Source: Podarcis raffonei
Taxonomy: Eukaryota > Chordata > Lepidosauria > Squamata > Lacertidae
Length of the DNA: 64,000 bases
NCBI RefSeq assembly: GCF_027172205.1
Contig: NC_070602.1
Span: 21,236,501-21,300,500, forward strand
Direction of reading: 5' to 3'
In this document: one piece after another, positions 11,491 to 23,737 of the stretch
How the letters are laid out: the number at the start of each line of letters is the position of its first letter
Position numbering within the stretch: position 1 is the first letter of the stretch
Translations under genes and position numbers: made by a program
Notes under the pieces: generated by a model
Database searches by the model: none
Seen by the model: the letters and a program-made list of their open reading frames with translations, nothing else
Told to the model about the DNA's origin: nothing

Positions 11491-14400
11491 CACCCCCCCC
11501 TTCCTCCACCCCTGTCCCCAGCCAAGGTCAGCAAATGGATTTATTCTTGCCTGAAGAGCAAAGACTCTTCTTTGGCAATGTTTGGACAATGTTTAAAACA
11601 AATACCTTTCAACAGTCCCGGTTAAGTATTAATGAAGCACTGCGCACACATTGCAGTTTGCATAAATAGCAGATCATAAAGAATCAGAGGCATTCTAACA
11701 GAAAGGAAGGTTCTGCACAACTGCTGTAAGTATCTGTCCTCTTTGGGTGTCCTCAAAACTGTCACTGTTTTGCAGGGGAAGTTCAAGCGCATACCAGAAC
11801 CTTTTCAGGCTTGTGCAGTTAAAGTGGATAAAAGTGTTTTGTTGCCCTACAGCAACAAATCCATTGCTTTGGAAAGCAATGGGTAAAAATGCACTTAAAA
11901 GTGTGGGGGTGAACAAATGATAAATTGGAAGATGTGTAAAAACAGTATAAGCAAATCAGGATGAGTGAAGGATAAAAGCTTATTGACATGCAGATCAGAC
12001 ACAGGGCAGTATCCAGCCAGTGTCCCATCAGTGCCTGGATCAACGTTTGCACAGTGGAACTGTTGCTCAAGTTTAAATCTTTGCACTGACTGAACACGTT
12101 ATTTAGATACTGTCCGTAGTCAATCTACCATGCAAGCAAATCAGGATGAATACAGAATAAGCAAACTCATCTGGATAAACCAGGGGATAGAGCAGTTAAA
12201 TACTGCTTCGCAATGTATTTGAAAATACTGTGCCATATTTTCAAGTGAGTATCTTTAAATCTGCCTATTCTCCTGAAAAAAACTGTCTTTAAGTGACTTC
12301 TTGTTGTCCATTATCAGGGCCAATAGGAGTGATTCTTAGGATTTTTATTTCTTGCACTACTCAGAATCATACATAAGCTTACTTTAATGTCCTCGTCACT
12401 CAGGATGTTGGGTAATTGTGAAAGTTTCCCCAGATTTCCCTTCAAATTTTTGTGCTGATTGTTTATGTTTGTGCACATAAACCGGAGAAATGAAAGCATA
12501 TTTTTTGTTTCCAAGTTTAAAAATGATTTCTTTGTACTCATGCATGAAAAGGGGAGTGAACATCATCTGGTGCAGAAAAGCATACACATTTCCAAGATTG
12601 GCATGTATTATAGAGTTTTTTAATGATTTAGAAGAAAGTAAACATGAGTATATTGAAAAGAGAATGTGATTGCATGGAAAGAGTATGGGGGAAGGGCCAG
12701 AGCTCAGGGCAGAACAAACCATAGCATCTTCAGGCAGCGCTAGGAATGCCCACTGCCTGAAACACTGGAGAGCAGCTATCAATCAGTGCAGACAATACTG
12801 AACTAGACTGAACAATGGCCTGGCTGTTTTAGGTAACTTCCTATGCTACTATGTTTCCTATGCTACTGTAAAGCATGGAAGTCAAATAATGCCATTGGGA
12901 ATGTACCAGCCCTCTCTGGCCAGCTCTAAAACACTAAATGCAATTAAATGCTTACTCAGAAGAAGATCCAATGTAGAAATGACCTCCACCTTGCTGTTTT
13001 TAATTCACCTCACAAACTTGTGTTTAGCTTATAGCTACCTAGTATAGTTTGAACTTCTTTTTCTAGCATTTGAAACCTAGACTCTAGATAGATGATGATG
13101 ATAGATAGATAGATGATAGATGATAGATAGATGCATCTTCAGTTAAAAGATATAGAACCCCCCTGTTTTTCTGATTGTAAGTTGATTTTAATATTGTCTT
13201 ACTATATAATAAATTTGTAAGACTGTGATCATGCTGCAGTTTAGGTAGCTGCTAATTGGCGGCTTTGACAATTCCAACGTGATGGCAGAATGGCAGACAG
13301 GCAAGTGAGCAAGAAGCGGGCAGCCCAGGCGAGCTGTTTAAAGGTGCATGGAAGGCATGTCAGATAGCGATTTGGCAAACCACTCACCCTCTGTTAAACA
13401 TCACGGTGTTTAAAGGAGGGTGGGAGCTCTCTGAAGTGTCTGCCAGGCTCCTTTTAATAGAGGTGAGGCTGGGGCTAGTTGCTTGAGGTGAACTGTGAGG
13501 GGAGGGTGGTTGGGGGAACTATAAGGGATAGGTGATGGGTGAAGTGTAAAGGAAGGGAATTGGTCAGGTGTAAAGGAAAGACTAGGTATGGGGTGAGGCA
13601 GATTGTTAAAGAGACTAAGCATTCCCTTATATTTTGTAACCCAACCTGTGAATTTTTGGTGAAGGGACAGTGAAAAAAAGCTCCAATAAATGGGAATAAT
13701 TATCATTGCCATCCCATTTTTTAATTGCTGCTTTTTTTTCAAAATAGATGCAAATCATTACACATTCATTTTTAAGGCTACCTTGCACCTGCAATCTACA
13801 TTGCTTCAATTCTAAAATAAAAGGTGAACATGTGCAAACTTTCACATTAAAATAATAAATGTATGAATTTTATGTTTAAATTGTGAATATTTAAACATAA
13901 ATATTTAAAAATCCAAAATGCTTAAAAAAAAGTTATATTGAATAAACTTTAAAAACAATAAATACATATAGCATTTTAAACTCTTAAAGTCATCAGGTCT
14001 GCAGTCCTGGTGACTGACTGACTGATATTTTCACAGCTAATTGGCTCACAAGAGCTTGCTTTTGGCTAACCTGCAATAATTGCATGCATGTCGCTTTAAA
14101 TTACCCAAATCCTACGTGCAAAATGGCACAGTGGCACCAGGCATGTATCCCCAGACAATGCTATTGCACACCTGAGACTTTTCAAAGTCCAGGATGACTG
14201 TCATAATCATTTCCTGCAACAAATATTTGTTCTTGTACTTGGGGATCAAAGTTTGAGTTTGATTGGGCTGTTTTTGGTTTATTTATTTTATTTGGGTATG
14301 GGGGTTTTGGTTTTGTTTGAATTTCTAGATATTCTGATTAGTGTTTTTTTAGATTAAGCTTCTTGCAAGGGAAATGTATTTCAATCCCTTCAAGTAACCA

Positions 14401-15080
14401 AAAATGAATTGCTTTGTGCGTACTCCAACAGGGGTAGTTTGCTAGTAGCGAAACTCTTTAAAGCAGCCCTCCACAACCTACTGTCCTCTAGATTATTTTT
14501 GTACTACATCTCCCATCATTCCTGATCATTGGCCATGATGACTGGGGCTGCTGGAGTTGAAGTCCAAAAGACTTGGAGGACACCAGGCTGGTTGAAAAAT
14601 CCATTGCTCCGAGTAGTGACATAGATACAAAAGTCATTGAGTGCACTTGTATCACTAGAGTTCTCATTTACTTTATTTATACACTCCATTTATGTGTCGG
14701 CTTTTTAACAAAGCACTCAAATGGTTTACAACCTAAGAGGATCAGTCACATTAATAGAGGATAAGTTTATTAACAACCACAAGCCATGGTGGCTATGTTC
14801 CGCTTCCACTGTCAGAGATAACCTGTTTGTGAATAGCAGTTGCTGGAAATCACAAGTAGGGAGAGTGTTGTTGCAGTCAAGTCCTACTTCCCATAAGCAC
14901 CTGGTTTCCCACCGTGAGAACAGGATGCTGGGCAAGATGGGGCTTTGGTTTGATTCAGCAGAGATCTTCTTATGTTCTCACTGGCCAATCGTGGACATTG
15001 TCACATCGTCCACATTTATGCCATGCCGTAGGCAGCTAGACCTGCAAAGCGGGGGTTGGCTCCATACCATGTGCACACTA
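11491..15080. other. Gene-free stretch with microsatellite and repeat scraps
   Basis: Contents: a GATA-type microsatellite (about 13086-13133), a diverged copy of the palindromic MITE family (about 14463-14595, catctcccatcattcctgat), and a CR1/L3-like scrap (about 14905-14975, gaacaggatgctgggcaaga). I see no exon with flanking splice sites and no serpin-like peptide. A 5' untranslated exon of the downstream serpin could lie here but I cannot identify it. Confidence 0.45.
13086..13133. repeat. GATA/GATG microsatellite
   Basis: Imperfect run of gata and gatg units. Confidence 0.9.
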
Positions 15081-15803
15081 ACATACCCTCCAACATTTCT
15101 CTGAAGAAATAGGGATGTCCTATTCCATCATCAAGGGATGCGGGTGGTGCTGTGGGTTAAACCACAGAGCCTAGGACTTGCCGATCAGAAGGTCAGCAGT
15201 TCGAATCCCCGTGACGGGGTGAGCTCCTGTTGCTCGGTCCCTGCTCCTGCCAACCTAGCAGTTCGAAAGCACGTCAAAGTGCAAGTACATAAATAGGTAC
15301 CGCTCCAGCGGGAAGGTAAACGGTGTTTCCGTGCACTGCTCTGGTTCACCAGAAGCGGCTTAGTCCTGCTGGCCACATGACCCAGAAGCTGTATGCCGGC
15401 TCCCTCGGCCAATAAAGTGACATGAGCGCCGCAACCCCAGAGTCATCCGCGACTGGACCTAATGGTCAGGGGTCCCTTAACCATTACCTTTATTCCATCA
15501 TCATCATCATTTATACCGCACCCATCTGACTGGGTTGCCCCAGTCACTCCAACATATATAAAAACATAATAAAACATTAAACATTTAAAAAACCACTTCC
15601 CTATACAGGGCTGCCTTCAGATGTCTTCTAAAGGTTGTATAGTTACTTATCTCTTTGGCTTGGGGGGTCACATAACTCCATGCCCACCAACATTTCTCCA
15701 TGAAAGTAGGGATGTCCTAAGGAAAAGCGGGACATTCCAGGATCAAATCAGAAACCGTAAATCTGGGACTGTCCTTGGAAAATAGGGACACTTGGAGGGT
15801 CTG
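15081..15803. mobile_element. Composite MITE with tandem head and internal L2 fragment, split by a SINE
   Basis: Begins with cataccctccaacatttctc and reaches gggatgtcctattcca (15115-15130), then a SINE (15135-15490). An L2-type 3' segment follows (about 15495-15665), then a second head (tgcccaccaacatttctcca) that runs to gacacttggagggt, the inverted counterpart of the head. The same head-L2-head order is seen at 33628-33975. Confidence 0.65.
15135..15490 (+). mobile_element. tRNA-headed lizard SINE with 13-bp target duplication
   Basis: Starts gggatgcgggtggtgctgtg and has the B-box gttcgaatccc and an ...accattacctt tail. tattccatcatca flanks it at 15121-15133 and 15491-15503, an exact 13-bp target duplication. 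This shows that the SINE landed in an already formed MITE/L2 composite. Confidence 0.92.
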
Positions 15804-16101
15804 CACTAAAGCATAACCAACATGTGCAAATCTATATTGCAGATAGATGTGTGCATATTATGGCGTTGAGGTATGCATTGTGTTTGGAGTGGAGCCAGTA
15901 AAGTACATTCTTGACTGAAGTCTGACAACACATTGTGAAATGCTTCTTCCATCTTCCTCTCATGTTGACCTTCAGGAGATGAGCTGACTCTGAATGGGAG
16001 CAAGAACTGTTTTGAGTTGTTGTTGCTGCTGTGGCTACTAACACATTTTGTGGCAAGTAAAAATCTCTCTCTCTCAATTCGCAGAAGAACTGACCAGAAG
16101 A

Positions 16102-16696
16102 ATGCACTCTGCCATCTGTCTCTGTTTGATATTGGCCAGCCTCTCCAATGGGCATCATCAGGGTCCTGATGAACAGAACAGCACACAGCTAACTGCTATA
16201 TATCCAAATATTGGCCGTTTTGCAATTAAATTTATTAGTCTGGCTTCTTCAGCCTCACCTGATGCAAATATTTTCTTCTCGCCCGTCACTATTGCATCTG
16301 CCTTTTCCCTTCTTTCACTGGGGGCAAAATCTGCCACACGCACTCAGATCCTAGAAGGCCTTTGCTTTAACCTGACAGAAATTCCAGAAAAGGAGATCCA
16401 CCGGGCACTCCATAATGACTTTTCCGTGCTCACTCGCTCAGATTCTGAGTACCAACTCGAGCTAGGAGATGCTCTTTTTTTAAGGGAGGGCCTGGAGGCA
16501 TTACCAACCTTTCTGGATGACGTCAAGGCTTTTTACGCCGCAGAGGTGTTGCCCACGAAATTCCAGGAGCCAAAAGAAGCCGAGAAACAAATCAACGATT
16601 ATATAGAGAAGAAAACCCACGGGAAAATTTCAGAGATCGTCAAGGGTCTTGATCCAGATACCTCACTGGCTGTAGCGAACTACATATTCTTTAAAG
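16102..16696 (+). CDS. SERPINA1: SERPINA1-like, first coding exon
   Basis: The exon starts at 16085 after the acceptor tctcaattcgcag; coding begins at ATG 16102. It holds the signal peptide and helices A-F and ends FFK plus one base at donor g|gtacac (phase 1). Confidence 0.93.
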
Positions 16697-19600
16697 GTAC
16701 ACTTTGGGGTGGGGGATAAATTCAACTCTGTTCAGATTTTAAGACAAACCTTCTAATTTGAATTTTCCGAAACCATGTGAAAGCTGAAACGCAGCAGTTC
16801 TTTGAAATTTGCACTTTGCTCAGAAGGGGCTCATGGGCTCAGAGTAAATCCCATCTCTTGGCAATCCAGTCAGATGGGCGAGGTAGAAATAATAAAATAA
16901 CTATTATTTATTATTATTATCAGGGAGAATCCTTTGCCTGTGACTTGAGGCATGTATCTGGGGACAAAGGCATGGAGTGAGCCAATGATCCCCTTCCTTT
17001 AATCCCCCCAAATATTTAGTCCACAAGCATCCCCTCATTTGCTGGGGAAAAATCTTTGAGGGGCTTCTGTTTGTGTTCCCTTGGATGTGTGTAGTTCCCT
17101 CCATATGACCAGGAACACTGATAACGTCACACAAAGTGTCCTACTCTTGTTCAAGTGAGTTCAGTAGAAGCTGCCTACAAAACCTCCCTGCTCAACTGAA
17201 GGGGGTGCAATTCATGTGAGGACCTAGAGGGTAGGGTTTGCATACATATCCCCAGCCTCTGACATCATTCACACTTTGAGTGATCGAGAGTCCAGGCAAC
17301 CTTGAGTCTCAGAGTGAAGCTGCCACCACATGTTATCTTCACCAGTAATAATAAAAAATAATTTTATTATTTATTTGCCACCCATCTGACTGGATTGCCC
17401 CAGCCACTCTGGGCGCCTGCCAACAAAATATTAAAACACAGAAACCCTCAAATTTAAAAAACTCACCTATACAGGGCTGCCTTCAGATGTCTTCTAAAAG
17501 TCAGATAGATGTTTATTTCCTTGACATTGGATGGGAGGGTGTTCCACAGGGCGGGCACCCAGCTGTAACATGAACACATTCAACCTACATTTCAGCTATT
17601 CATTCTTTCACCCCTAGAGTCTCTTACTGTAATGTCTCCACCATTATCCTAATTGCAGCACAGAAGGCATTTTTGTTGCATGACCCACAGTGGCCATGGT
17701 GGTAATGGTTAACTCTTCCCTTCCTAGCTACAACTCCCCAACCCCTGGCTGAAAAGAGCCCCCTATGCCTTATTTGAGCTTGATGGAAATTGAAGCCAAC
17801 CATATACTTTTTTCAGGCACCATTGTTGTACAGCAGTTTGGGGAGGGGGAGGTCCACAGCAGATGGGGAAAGTTAACCTTTTCTTCCCCAGCCGTGGCCT
17901 TCTTAAAAATGCTCCCATATTTAGGGTTTGGGGTGGGGATTCCTAAAGGATCCAGCAAGAGGTTTAACTTTTTATCCAGTGTAATTGAAGCACCGGGAGG
18001 AGGTGGTGAGGTGGTGGAGAGGGATGCCCCAAGTGATGCCTGTGGGCTTGGATCCTACATTTGACCCCCTCAGCTAAGCAATTAATTTCCTTTACTTTCT
18101 TATTGTGTAAAATGCACTGCTCTGGTGCAGCTTTGTTGCTGTCATATTTGTTGGGGCATGTGCAAAGTGCCCACCCCAATGTCAGCAGGGTGTGCAAAAG
18201 ACCAGAGAAACAGTAAACACTTCTAAGAAGAATCAGTTGCTTTACTGACAATAATGCAGTTCCAGATACATACAGCAGATACTTTCCTTACAGCATACAG
18301 ACCACACTCTGGCTGAGAGCAAACTTGCCTCCAAACACAGCAGCCTTTATATTGTAGTTTCTGCTGAGTTGTTCTCACATGGTTGCTGACTCATTCTCAC
18401 GTGACGAACTAGCTGCAGGTGCAGGAAAACACACCCCAGTTAAACAGTGCACCAAACGCAATCATATCTTGCCCTTTCCCCCCCCTCTGATGCATAAACA
18501 TATATCAACCGTATTCAACCCTACATAGCAGTTCAGGAAGCTGAGCTGGAGTCTAGACTGCTGCAGCACTGCGATGGGAAAACAAACGGTGCCTGTCTAT
18601 GAACCCGCTGACATGTAGCAACAATCTCTGCCAGAAAAAAACACACTAATATTGCAAATAAGATCAAATGTTGTGATTTGAATGAACTGTGTAATCTCTC
18701 CGTAATGTGGTGGTGGTCTCTTCTTTTCTCTTAAGGTGCCTGGGAAAAACCTTTTGATCCAGCTCAGACAGAAGAAAGGGACTTCTTTGTGAACGAACAC
18801 ACAACTGTCAAAGTCCCAATGATGCACAGGCTGGGCTGGTTCTGGTATTACTATGATGCTGAATTGCATTGCAAAGTGCTACGAATGGACTACAAGGGGA
18901 GTGCCACCACATTCTTTATTCTGCCAGACTCCGGAAAACTCAAGCAGGTAGAGGAGGCTTTCTCATTAGATACTTGGACCAAATGGGCAGTAAAGCTCCA
19001 CCGGTAAGTTTTGTGTTGCTTCTTTAATGTTTCCATTAGATATATTTGTAACCAATCAGCAACTTAGGGCAAAGCTACACTGGTCGGTTATAACGTTAAA
19101 ATGCATTATAAAAATGTGACACCAGAGGGTGCTGTAGAGCAGCAATCCGTCGGCAATAGGAAATTGTATTAAGAGCTATATTGTGGGGGATTTTTTACAG
19201 CGTTTTTACAGATCAGTGTAGATCCAGCCTTACTGTCTTCGATTACCATACCACTTACAAGGTAAAGGACTAGATGTGGACCATATAATATAGGAAAGCC
19301 TTTCTGAATGTTAGGACTGCTCTTACTTTGCCATGGCAAACTTATCTAGTTGTAAGACTACTCCTAGCCGTAGCTGTAGGATAACCAGCCTCATATAACC
19401 AAAATGCTTGTGTCTAATTAAAACATGAAGGTGTTAATGCCACAGAGTAAGCTGCCCTGAGACAAATGACTGGATGCTTCCCCCATGTCACATACAGAAG
19501 CTGACTTGACTGGCCATTCAAATCATACTTTAACATCGGTAGTAACCAGAATCGTCTGCTGCACCTGAGTACACAGCTCTGTCTATTCATAGCTCTGTGG

Positions 19601-22283
19601 GATGTGGGTAGCACTGTGGTCTAAACCACTGAGCCTCTTGGGCTTGCCAATCAAAAGGTTGGCAGTTCGAATTCATGTGACAGGGTGAGCTCCCATTGCT
19701 CTATCCCAGCTCCTGCCAACCTAGTAGTTCTAAAGCATACCAGTGCAAGTAGATAAATAGGCAGCACTGCGACGGGAAGGTAAATGGTGTTTCTGTACGC
19801 TCTGGTTTCCGTCACGGTGTTCCGTTGCACCAGAAGCAGTTTAGTCATGCTGGCCACATGACCCGGAAATCTGTCTGTTAATCTATTAGCTGGCTCCCTC
19901 AGCCTGAAGCAAGATGAGCACCACACCCCATAGTCACCTTAACCGTCCAGGGGTCCTTTACCTTTACCTACAGTTCTGTCCATCATCATCTTGTTGTCAC
20001 TCCCAAATTTCTGCCACCTGAGACAGCTGCCTCACTCTGCCTAATGCTATGGCTGGCCTTGTTCTGAGATAACATATATGGAGCTCCTCAAACCTGAAAT
20101 GTGCTCTGCAAATGCAAAGTATAACGGATGGAATATGCTTTCATGCTGCAACAAAGGGAAATATTGCAGCTCCATTCACAGGCTGTGGAACTGGGTGCCA
20201 TTTTGCTGAGTACCTTTATACTGAACGGGGTGCCATGCCACAACATTTTGCACCGGCTGAAGCCTTTGAAAAGTTCTCAAGGGCAGCCCTACATAAAGTT
20301 TGTTGCTGTAACACGGCATTCAGCAACCTGGTGCACGCAGGATGTTTTAAGCTACAGCTCCCATCAGCCCCAGCCAGCAGGGCTGCGCTAACTAGGGCTT
20401 ATAGGAACCGTAATCCAAAATACATGGTACGTACCAGGATGGTGATGGTTGCCATAGCTGGACAAGGCTCCAAGCACATTGAGTCTCAGTAAGAATATGT
20501 TTCTATCATATCTGCTTGGGAGCCGTGTGATGCCCTTCTAGATGTCAGCCATTTGAGCAAATAATTGAAGTAATTTCTTGTATCTTTCTGTTCCTGAAGT
20601 GCTACAGCATCTGTGTTCCTTCCAAAGTTTAATATTTCTGCCAGCTATGAACTAGAGGAGACCCTCAGCAAAATGGGCATTACTGATGTCTTCAGTGATC
20701 AAGCTGATCTGACAGGAATCACTGGGCAGCGTTTGAAAGTGGGAAAAGTAAGTTGAAAACAAGAATTCCCTTTAGTCACATGACTTCTTCTCTTTTTTTT
20801 CTTTTTTTTTTTTGCAAAGTATCTTGTTTTATTTGGGCAAGTTGAATTAATTGTGCTCCATCTGTTTAAATTATTCTTATTCTTATTAGTTAAAATTGTA
20901 TACCACTGTTCATCCAAACATAAAAATGCAAAATGAGAACACAATATGCATAATAAAACGAAAACAAACCAATAAATCCCCTTCATCAAACACATTTAAA
21001 AAGGGTATAAGATTTTAATCACCCAAAGGCCTAGTTTAAGAGGAATATTTTCACCTGGCACCTAAAGATATATAATGAAGGCACCAGGCAAGCCTTGCTA
21101 GTAGGTGCTGGTAAGGATGGTAAGCAAAGACTCCCTCTTACAAATCTTAAGGACCATATTGCCTAATAATACGAGTTGCAACACACCACAGAATTAAGGA
21201 GATGAGGACCAGAGAAAGTGGACATATCAAAGAGGAAGGAGCTATACAACCTGCTCGTATGAATGGGAAATGAAATTGAGCACAACTACGATAAATTAAA
21301 TAAATGTTACATTTGGCAGGATTAAAATTTAGCCATAATGTAGGCCCAGAGCAGGTGGCAGAAGTGTTGGATACTACAGTCATACCTCAGGTTGAAGTAG
21401 CTTCGGGATAAGTATTTTCGGGTTGCAAGCTGCGGTGACCTGGAAGTAACGGAGCATGTTACTTCCGGGTTTCACCACCCACGCATGCGCAGACGGTCAA
21501 AATGATGTCACGCGCATGCGCAGAAGCGGCAAATCGTGACCCGGGCACATGCAGATGCGTGGATGCTGGTTGCGTTCACTTCTGGATGCGAACAGGGCTC
21601 CGGAACAGATCCCATTCACATCCAGAGGTAACACTGTACTGGGGTCTTGGCAGCTGCCCTAGGAGACTAAGTATTGAAGCCAGGCCTTGTCCACCCTGTT
21701 CTTTTTTTATTTGAAGACATGTATTTGAAATAGGACTGTGCCATATGCTGTCTGACTATGATATTCTCTCCAGCGTTAGCCTCCTCAGTGCCAACAAAGC
21801 TCACATTTCTGAACATTAGGGTTTGCCCCAGAGTTCTGATACCCTTTTGAGTCCCTGGCTGCTGAGGGTCTCATTTGCCCTCATAGGCATTTATTGTGAT
21901 TGGTTGCACCAACCCATGTGTTTTTGTGATGTCACCTCAGCAAAGTTACTCATTGACAGAAGGGGAAATCACATAGATGGCCAGAGGTAAGCGGCAGTGA
22001 AGACAAAGGCCTTTCAAAAAAAGCATTTCCTTCACAAATGAAATCCTTTTCTCCTCTCCAAACTCTGATGTCTTTCTTTGTTCTTCCTCAGGCTACCCAT
22101 AAGGCTGTGCTCACTGTGGATGAGAAAGGGTCAGAGGCAGCGGCAGCCACTGTTTTGGAAGCCATACCTATGTCTATGCCTCCAACCTTAGAATTCAACA
22201 TGCCTTTTTTTGTGCTGATGTATGAAAGACAGACCAACTACACATTATTTGTTGGCAAAATAGTAAATCCCCTTCAGCCCTAA
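16102..22283 (+). CDS. SERPINA1: SERPINA1-like (alpha-1-antitrypsin-type serpin), spliced
   Basis: Secreted suicide inhibitor of serine proteases. Join 16102-16696, 18736-19003, 20600-20747, 22092-22283: 1203 nt, 400 aa. The ATG is the first in the exon that begins after the acceptor ttcgcag at 16084, as in mammalian SERPINA genes where exon 1 is untranslated. Signal peptide about residues 1-17 ([17 protein letters not shown]). Serpin fold motifs: [37 protein letters not shown], then the hinge [11 protein letters not shown] and the reactive loop EAIPMSMPP with P1-P1' Met364-Ser365 (Met codon 22170-22172), the same as human alpha-1-antitrypsin. Intron phases (1, 2, 0) and the 148-nt third coding exon match the family. 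Human protein is 418 aa. N-glycosylation sequons include NST and NLT. No break seen. Orthology versus another paralogue with the same loop is inferred. Confidence 0.92.
16830..16920 (+). mobile_element. L2-type 3' end in SERPINA1-like intron
   Basis: cagtcagatgggcgaggtag followed by an ATT-repeat tail, the 3' signature of the lizard L2 family. Confidence 0.6.
17345..17575 (-). mobile_element. L2-type LINE fragment, minus orientation
   Basis: Starts with an ATT-rich tail, then cacccatctgactggattgc, ccagccactctgggcg, cagggctgccttcagatgtc and ggatgggagggtgttccaca. The same block is found at 29345-29890 and 42172-42595. Confidence 0.75.
18149..18525 (-). mobile_element. Probable solo LTR fossil in SERPINA1-like intron
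   Basis: About 377 bp bounded by tgttgggg and ccctaca (imperfect inverted TG...CA ends). On the minus strand a TATA-like tataaagg precedes a Cys/Ser-codon-like transcribed half. No internal region, and no clear target duplication seen. LTR fossil of uncertain family. Confidence 0.5.
18736..19003 (+). CDS. SERPINA1: SERPINA1-like, second coding exon
   Basis: Acceptor ctcttaag, donor gtaagt. Encodes [19 protein letters not shown] through [13 protein letters not shown] to WAVKLH plus two bases (phase 2). Matches the family segment that begins KWERPF in human. Confidence 0.93.
19599..19969 (+). mobile_element. tRNA-headed lizard SINE in SERPINA1-like intron
   Basis: gggatgtgggtagcactgtg head, gcagttcgaatt B-box and ggggtcctttacctttacct tail. 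More diverged than the 15135 copy. Confidence 0.88.
20310..20410. mobile_element. Fragment of palindromic MITE family
   Basis: ctacagctcccatcagcccc and ataggaaccgtaatccaaaa are diverged arms of the family best seen at 60345-60468. Confidence 0.5.
20600..20747 (+). CDS. SERPINA1: SERPINA1-like, third coding exon
   Basis: 148 nt between acceptor ttcctgaag and donor gtaagt. Encodes [20 protein letters not shown] and [16 protein letters not shown], the conserved 'LPKFxI...L..MGIxDVFS..ADLSGIT' block of clade A serpins. Confidence 0.94.
21377..21636. mobile_element. Tigger-like MITE, copy 2, in SERPINA1-like last intron
   Basis: TA-flanked. Left end cagtcatacctcaggttgaa, right end agaggtaacactg. 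The core carries cgcgcatgcgca at 21511-21522 and acgcatgcgca at 21481. Length 260 bp. Confidence 0.85.
22092..22283 (+). CDS. SERPINA1: SERPINA1-like, last coding exon with reactive loop
   Basis: Acceptor ttcttcctcag; stop TAA 22281-22283. Carries [17 protein letters not shown] and the P1 Met, then [20 protein letters not shown], the serpin C-terminal signature. Confidence 0.95.
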   Translation, partial: ATHKAVLTVDEKGSEAAAATVLEAIPMSMPPTLEFNMPFFVLMYERQTNYTLFVGKIVNPLQP

Positions 22284-22312
22284 GTGTCAGTGAATTCTGA
22301 ATGAAGCTTTGG

Positions 22313-22318
22313 AATAAA
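22313..22318 (+). terminator. SERPINA1: Polyadenylation hexamer AATAAA of SERPINA1-like
   Basis: aataaa lies 30 bases after the stop codon, so the predicted 3' UTR is very short. A short 3' UTR is also usual for mammalian SERPINA1. Confidence 0.7.
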
Positions 22319-22585
22319 GCATTTTGGCAACCCAATGTGGAGTCCTTCTCTTTTTCAAACCAGAGGCAGTGCAGAATGATGTGGGAATGAAAAGGAGTCT
22401 CCAAATACTTCTTTTCTGACTATTTTCCATGCTCCCTTCAGAGCATAAACAGTAGGTGTCCTGGTATTGTTTTTTGCAACAAACCAGAGGTCAAATCAAA
22501 CATTACAGCCCCCACAGGAGAACCATGAAGAAGACAGTAGTGTTTCCTGTGATTTTTCAGCTGATCGGATACAATCTACACTTCC

Positions 22586-22705
22586 TACATGGGTTGCCAT
22601 ATGTCCAGATTTTCTTGGACATTTCAGCGATTTCAGCCCAGATACTGTTTCCGATGGCAGAATCCCAGCTCTGTCTGGGAAATTCCGGGTGTATGGCAGC
22701 CCTAC
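22586..22705. mobile_element. MITE with GGGTTGCCATA termini, short copy
   Basis: gggttgccatatgtccagat at the left and gtgtatggcagccctac at the right are inverted repeats. A longer relative lies at 39304-39600. Confidence 0.7.
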
Positions 22706-23034
22706 AGGTGGTTATTGTTGTTGTTGTTGTTGTTTACATTTATAGCCCATCCTTCCTCCCAGAGGAGCACAGGACAACAAACACACAAACAGTAAAGCAT
22801 ATGAAAGCAATTGCAGTAAAGAAGTAGGCTATGAAATATGCCTAGTTGAAAGGCTTGTTGGAAGAAGGTCTTCAGTAGGTGCCAGAAAAAAGATGGAGTT
22901 GTCATTTGTCTAATGTTTAAGGGGAGATAACTCGCAAGAGTAGGTGCAGAATGAACCTCCAAATTAAGACAGGATCTGCAGGAGGCCCTCACCTGCAGTA
23001 ACTGATTGGGTACATAATGGGTGGGACTATTTTT

Positions 23035-23115
23035 TTCAGGTTACAACTCCTATCATCCCCAATTGTTGGCCATTACGGCTGAGGCTGATGGGAGTTGGCT
23101 GGTGTGCAACCACAC
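23035..23115. mobile_element. Fragment of palindromic MITE family
   Basis: ttacaactcctatcatcccc, then ctgatgggagttggctg, the two arms of the family. Confidence 0.5.
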
Positions 23116-23239
23116 CTCAAGGGACTCAGATTCCCGCAACCTGACATGGATCATCTTCATGACACTAATTCACAGAAGTAGTTTTCAGAGGTGCTCAGAT
23201 TTGGGGCGGGGAGAGGGAATAATATTTGAAGGCTTAATT

Positions 23240-23400
23240 TTTCGAGAGGAGCCCTGCTGGGTTAGAGTCAGTTCTCACAGTGGCCAAATGATGAGACACA
23301 CACAGAAATGCAGCTGGAACATGAGACCCAGCAACTGGTATTCTAGAAGCCATGGATAGCCTGATCTGCATGAATAATAGCACCATAAGCACAAATCATC
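23240..23400 (+). mobile_element. CR1/L3-like interspersed repeat fragment
   Basis: gagccctgctgggttagagt, tctcacagtggccaaatgat and gcaactggtattctagaagc match a repeat seen more fully at 35905-36200. Family name uncertain. Confidence 0.5.
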
Positions 23401-23737
23401 ATGACTGCAGAATAAAAAGGAGATGTATGAGGCCCCAAGGATCTGTTACAACGAATTCTCAACAGTCACCAAAACTGTAATCTTTATTGATTTTTGAGTG
23501 CTTGCTTCTCTCCTTTTTTATGTGTAGTATAAATGTCCCCTGGAAGGTTTCTGGTCTGAACTATTGAAATGCCCCCTTTTATTTCTCTGGCAGCTGTTTC
23601 TTCTCAGCCCCATTGCTGATCTTCTTGGCCATCCCTGTCTTTGGCCTCATTTATCTTCACTACTGTTCAGTGGTTGCTTGTGTTTAATTGTTCCCCATGG
23701 CATCATCGCATCAGATTTTGATGACAAAATCACATAC

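Noticed and set aside
16048-16101. Upstream extension of the SERPINA1-like frame
   Set aside because: It begins with TTG, lies across a strong acceptor site (16081-16084), and adds no family residue.
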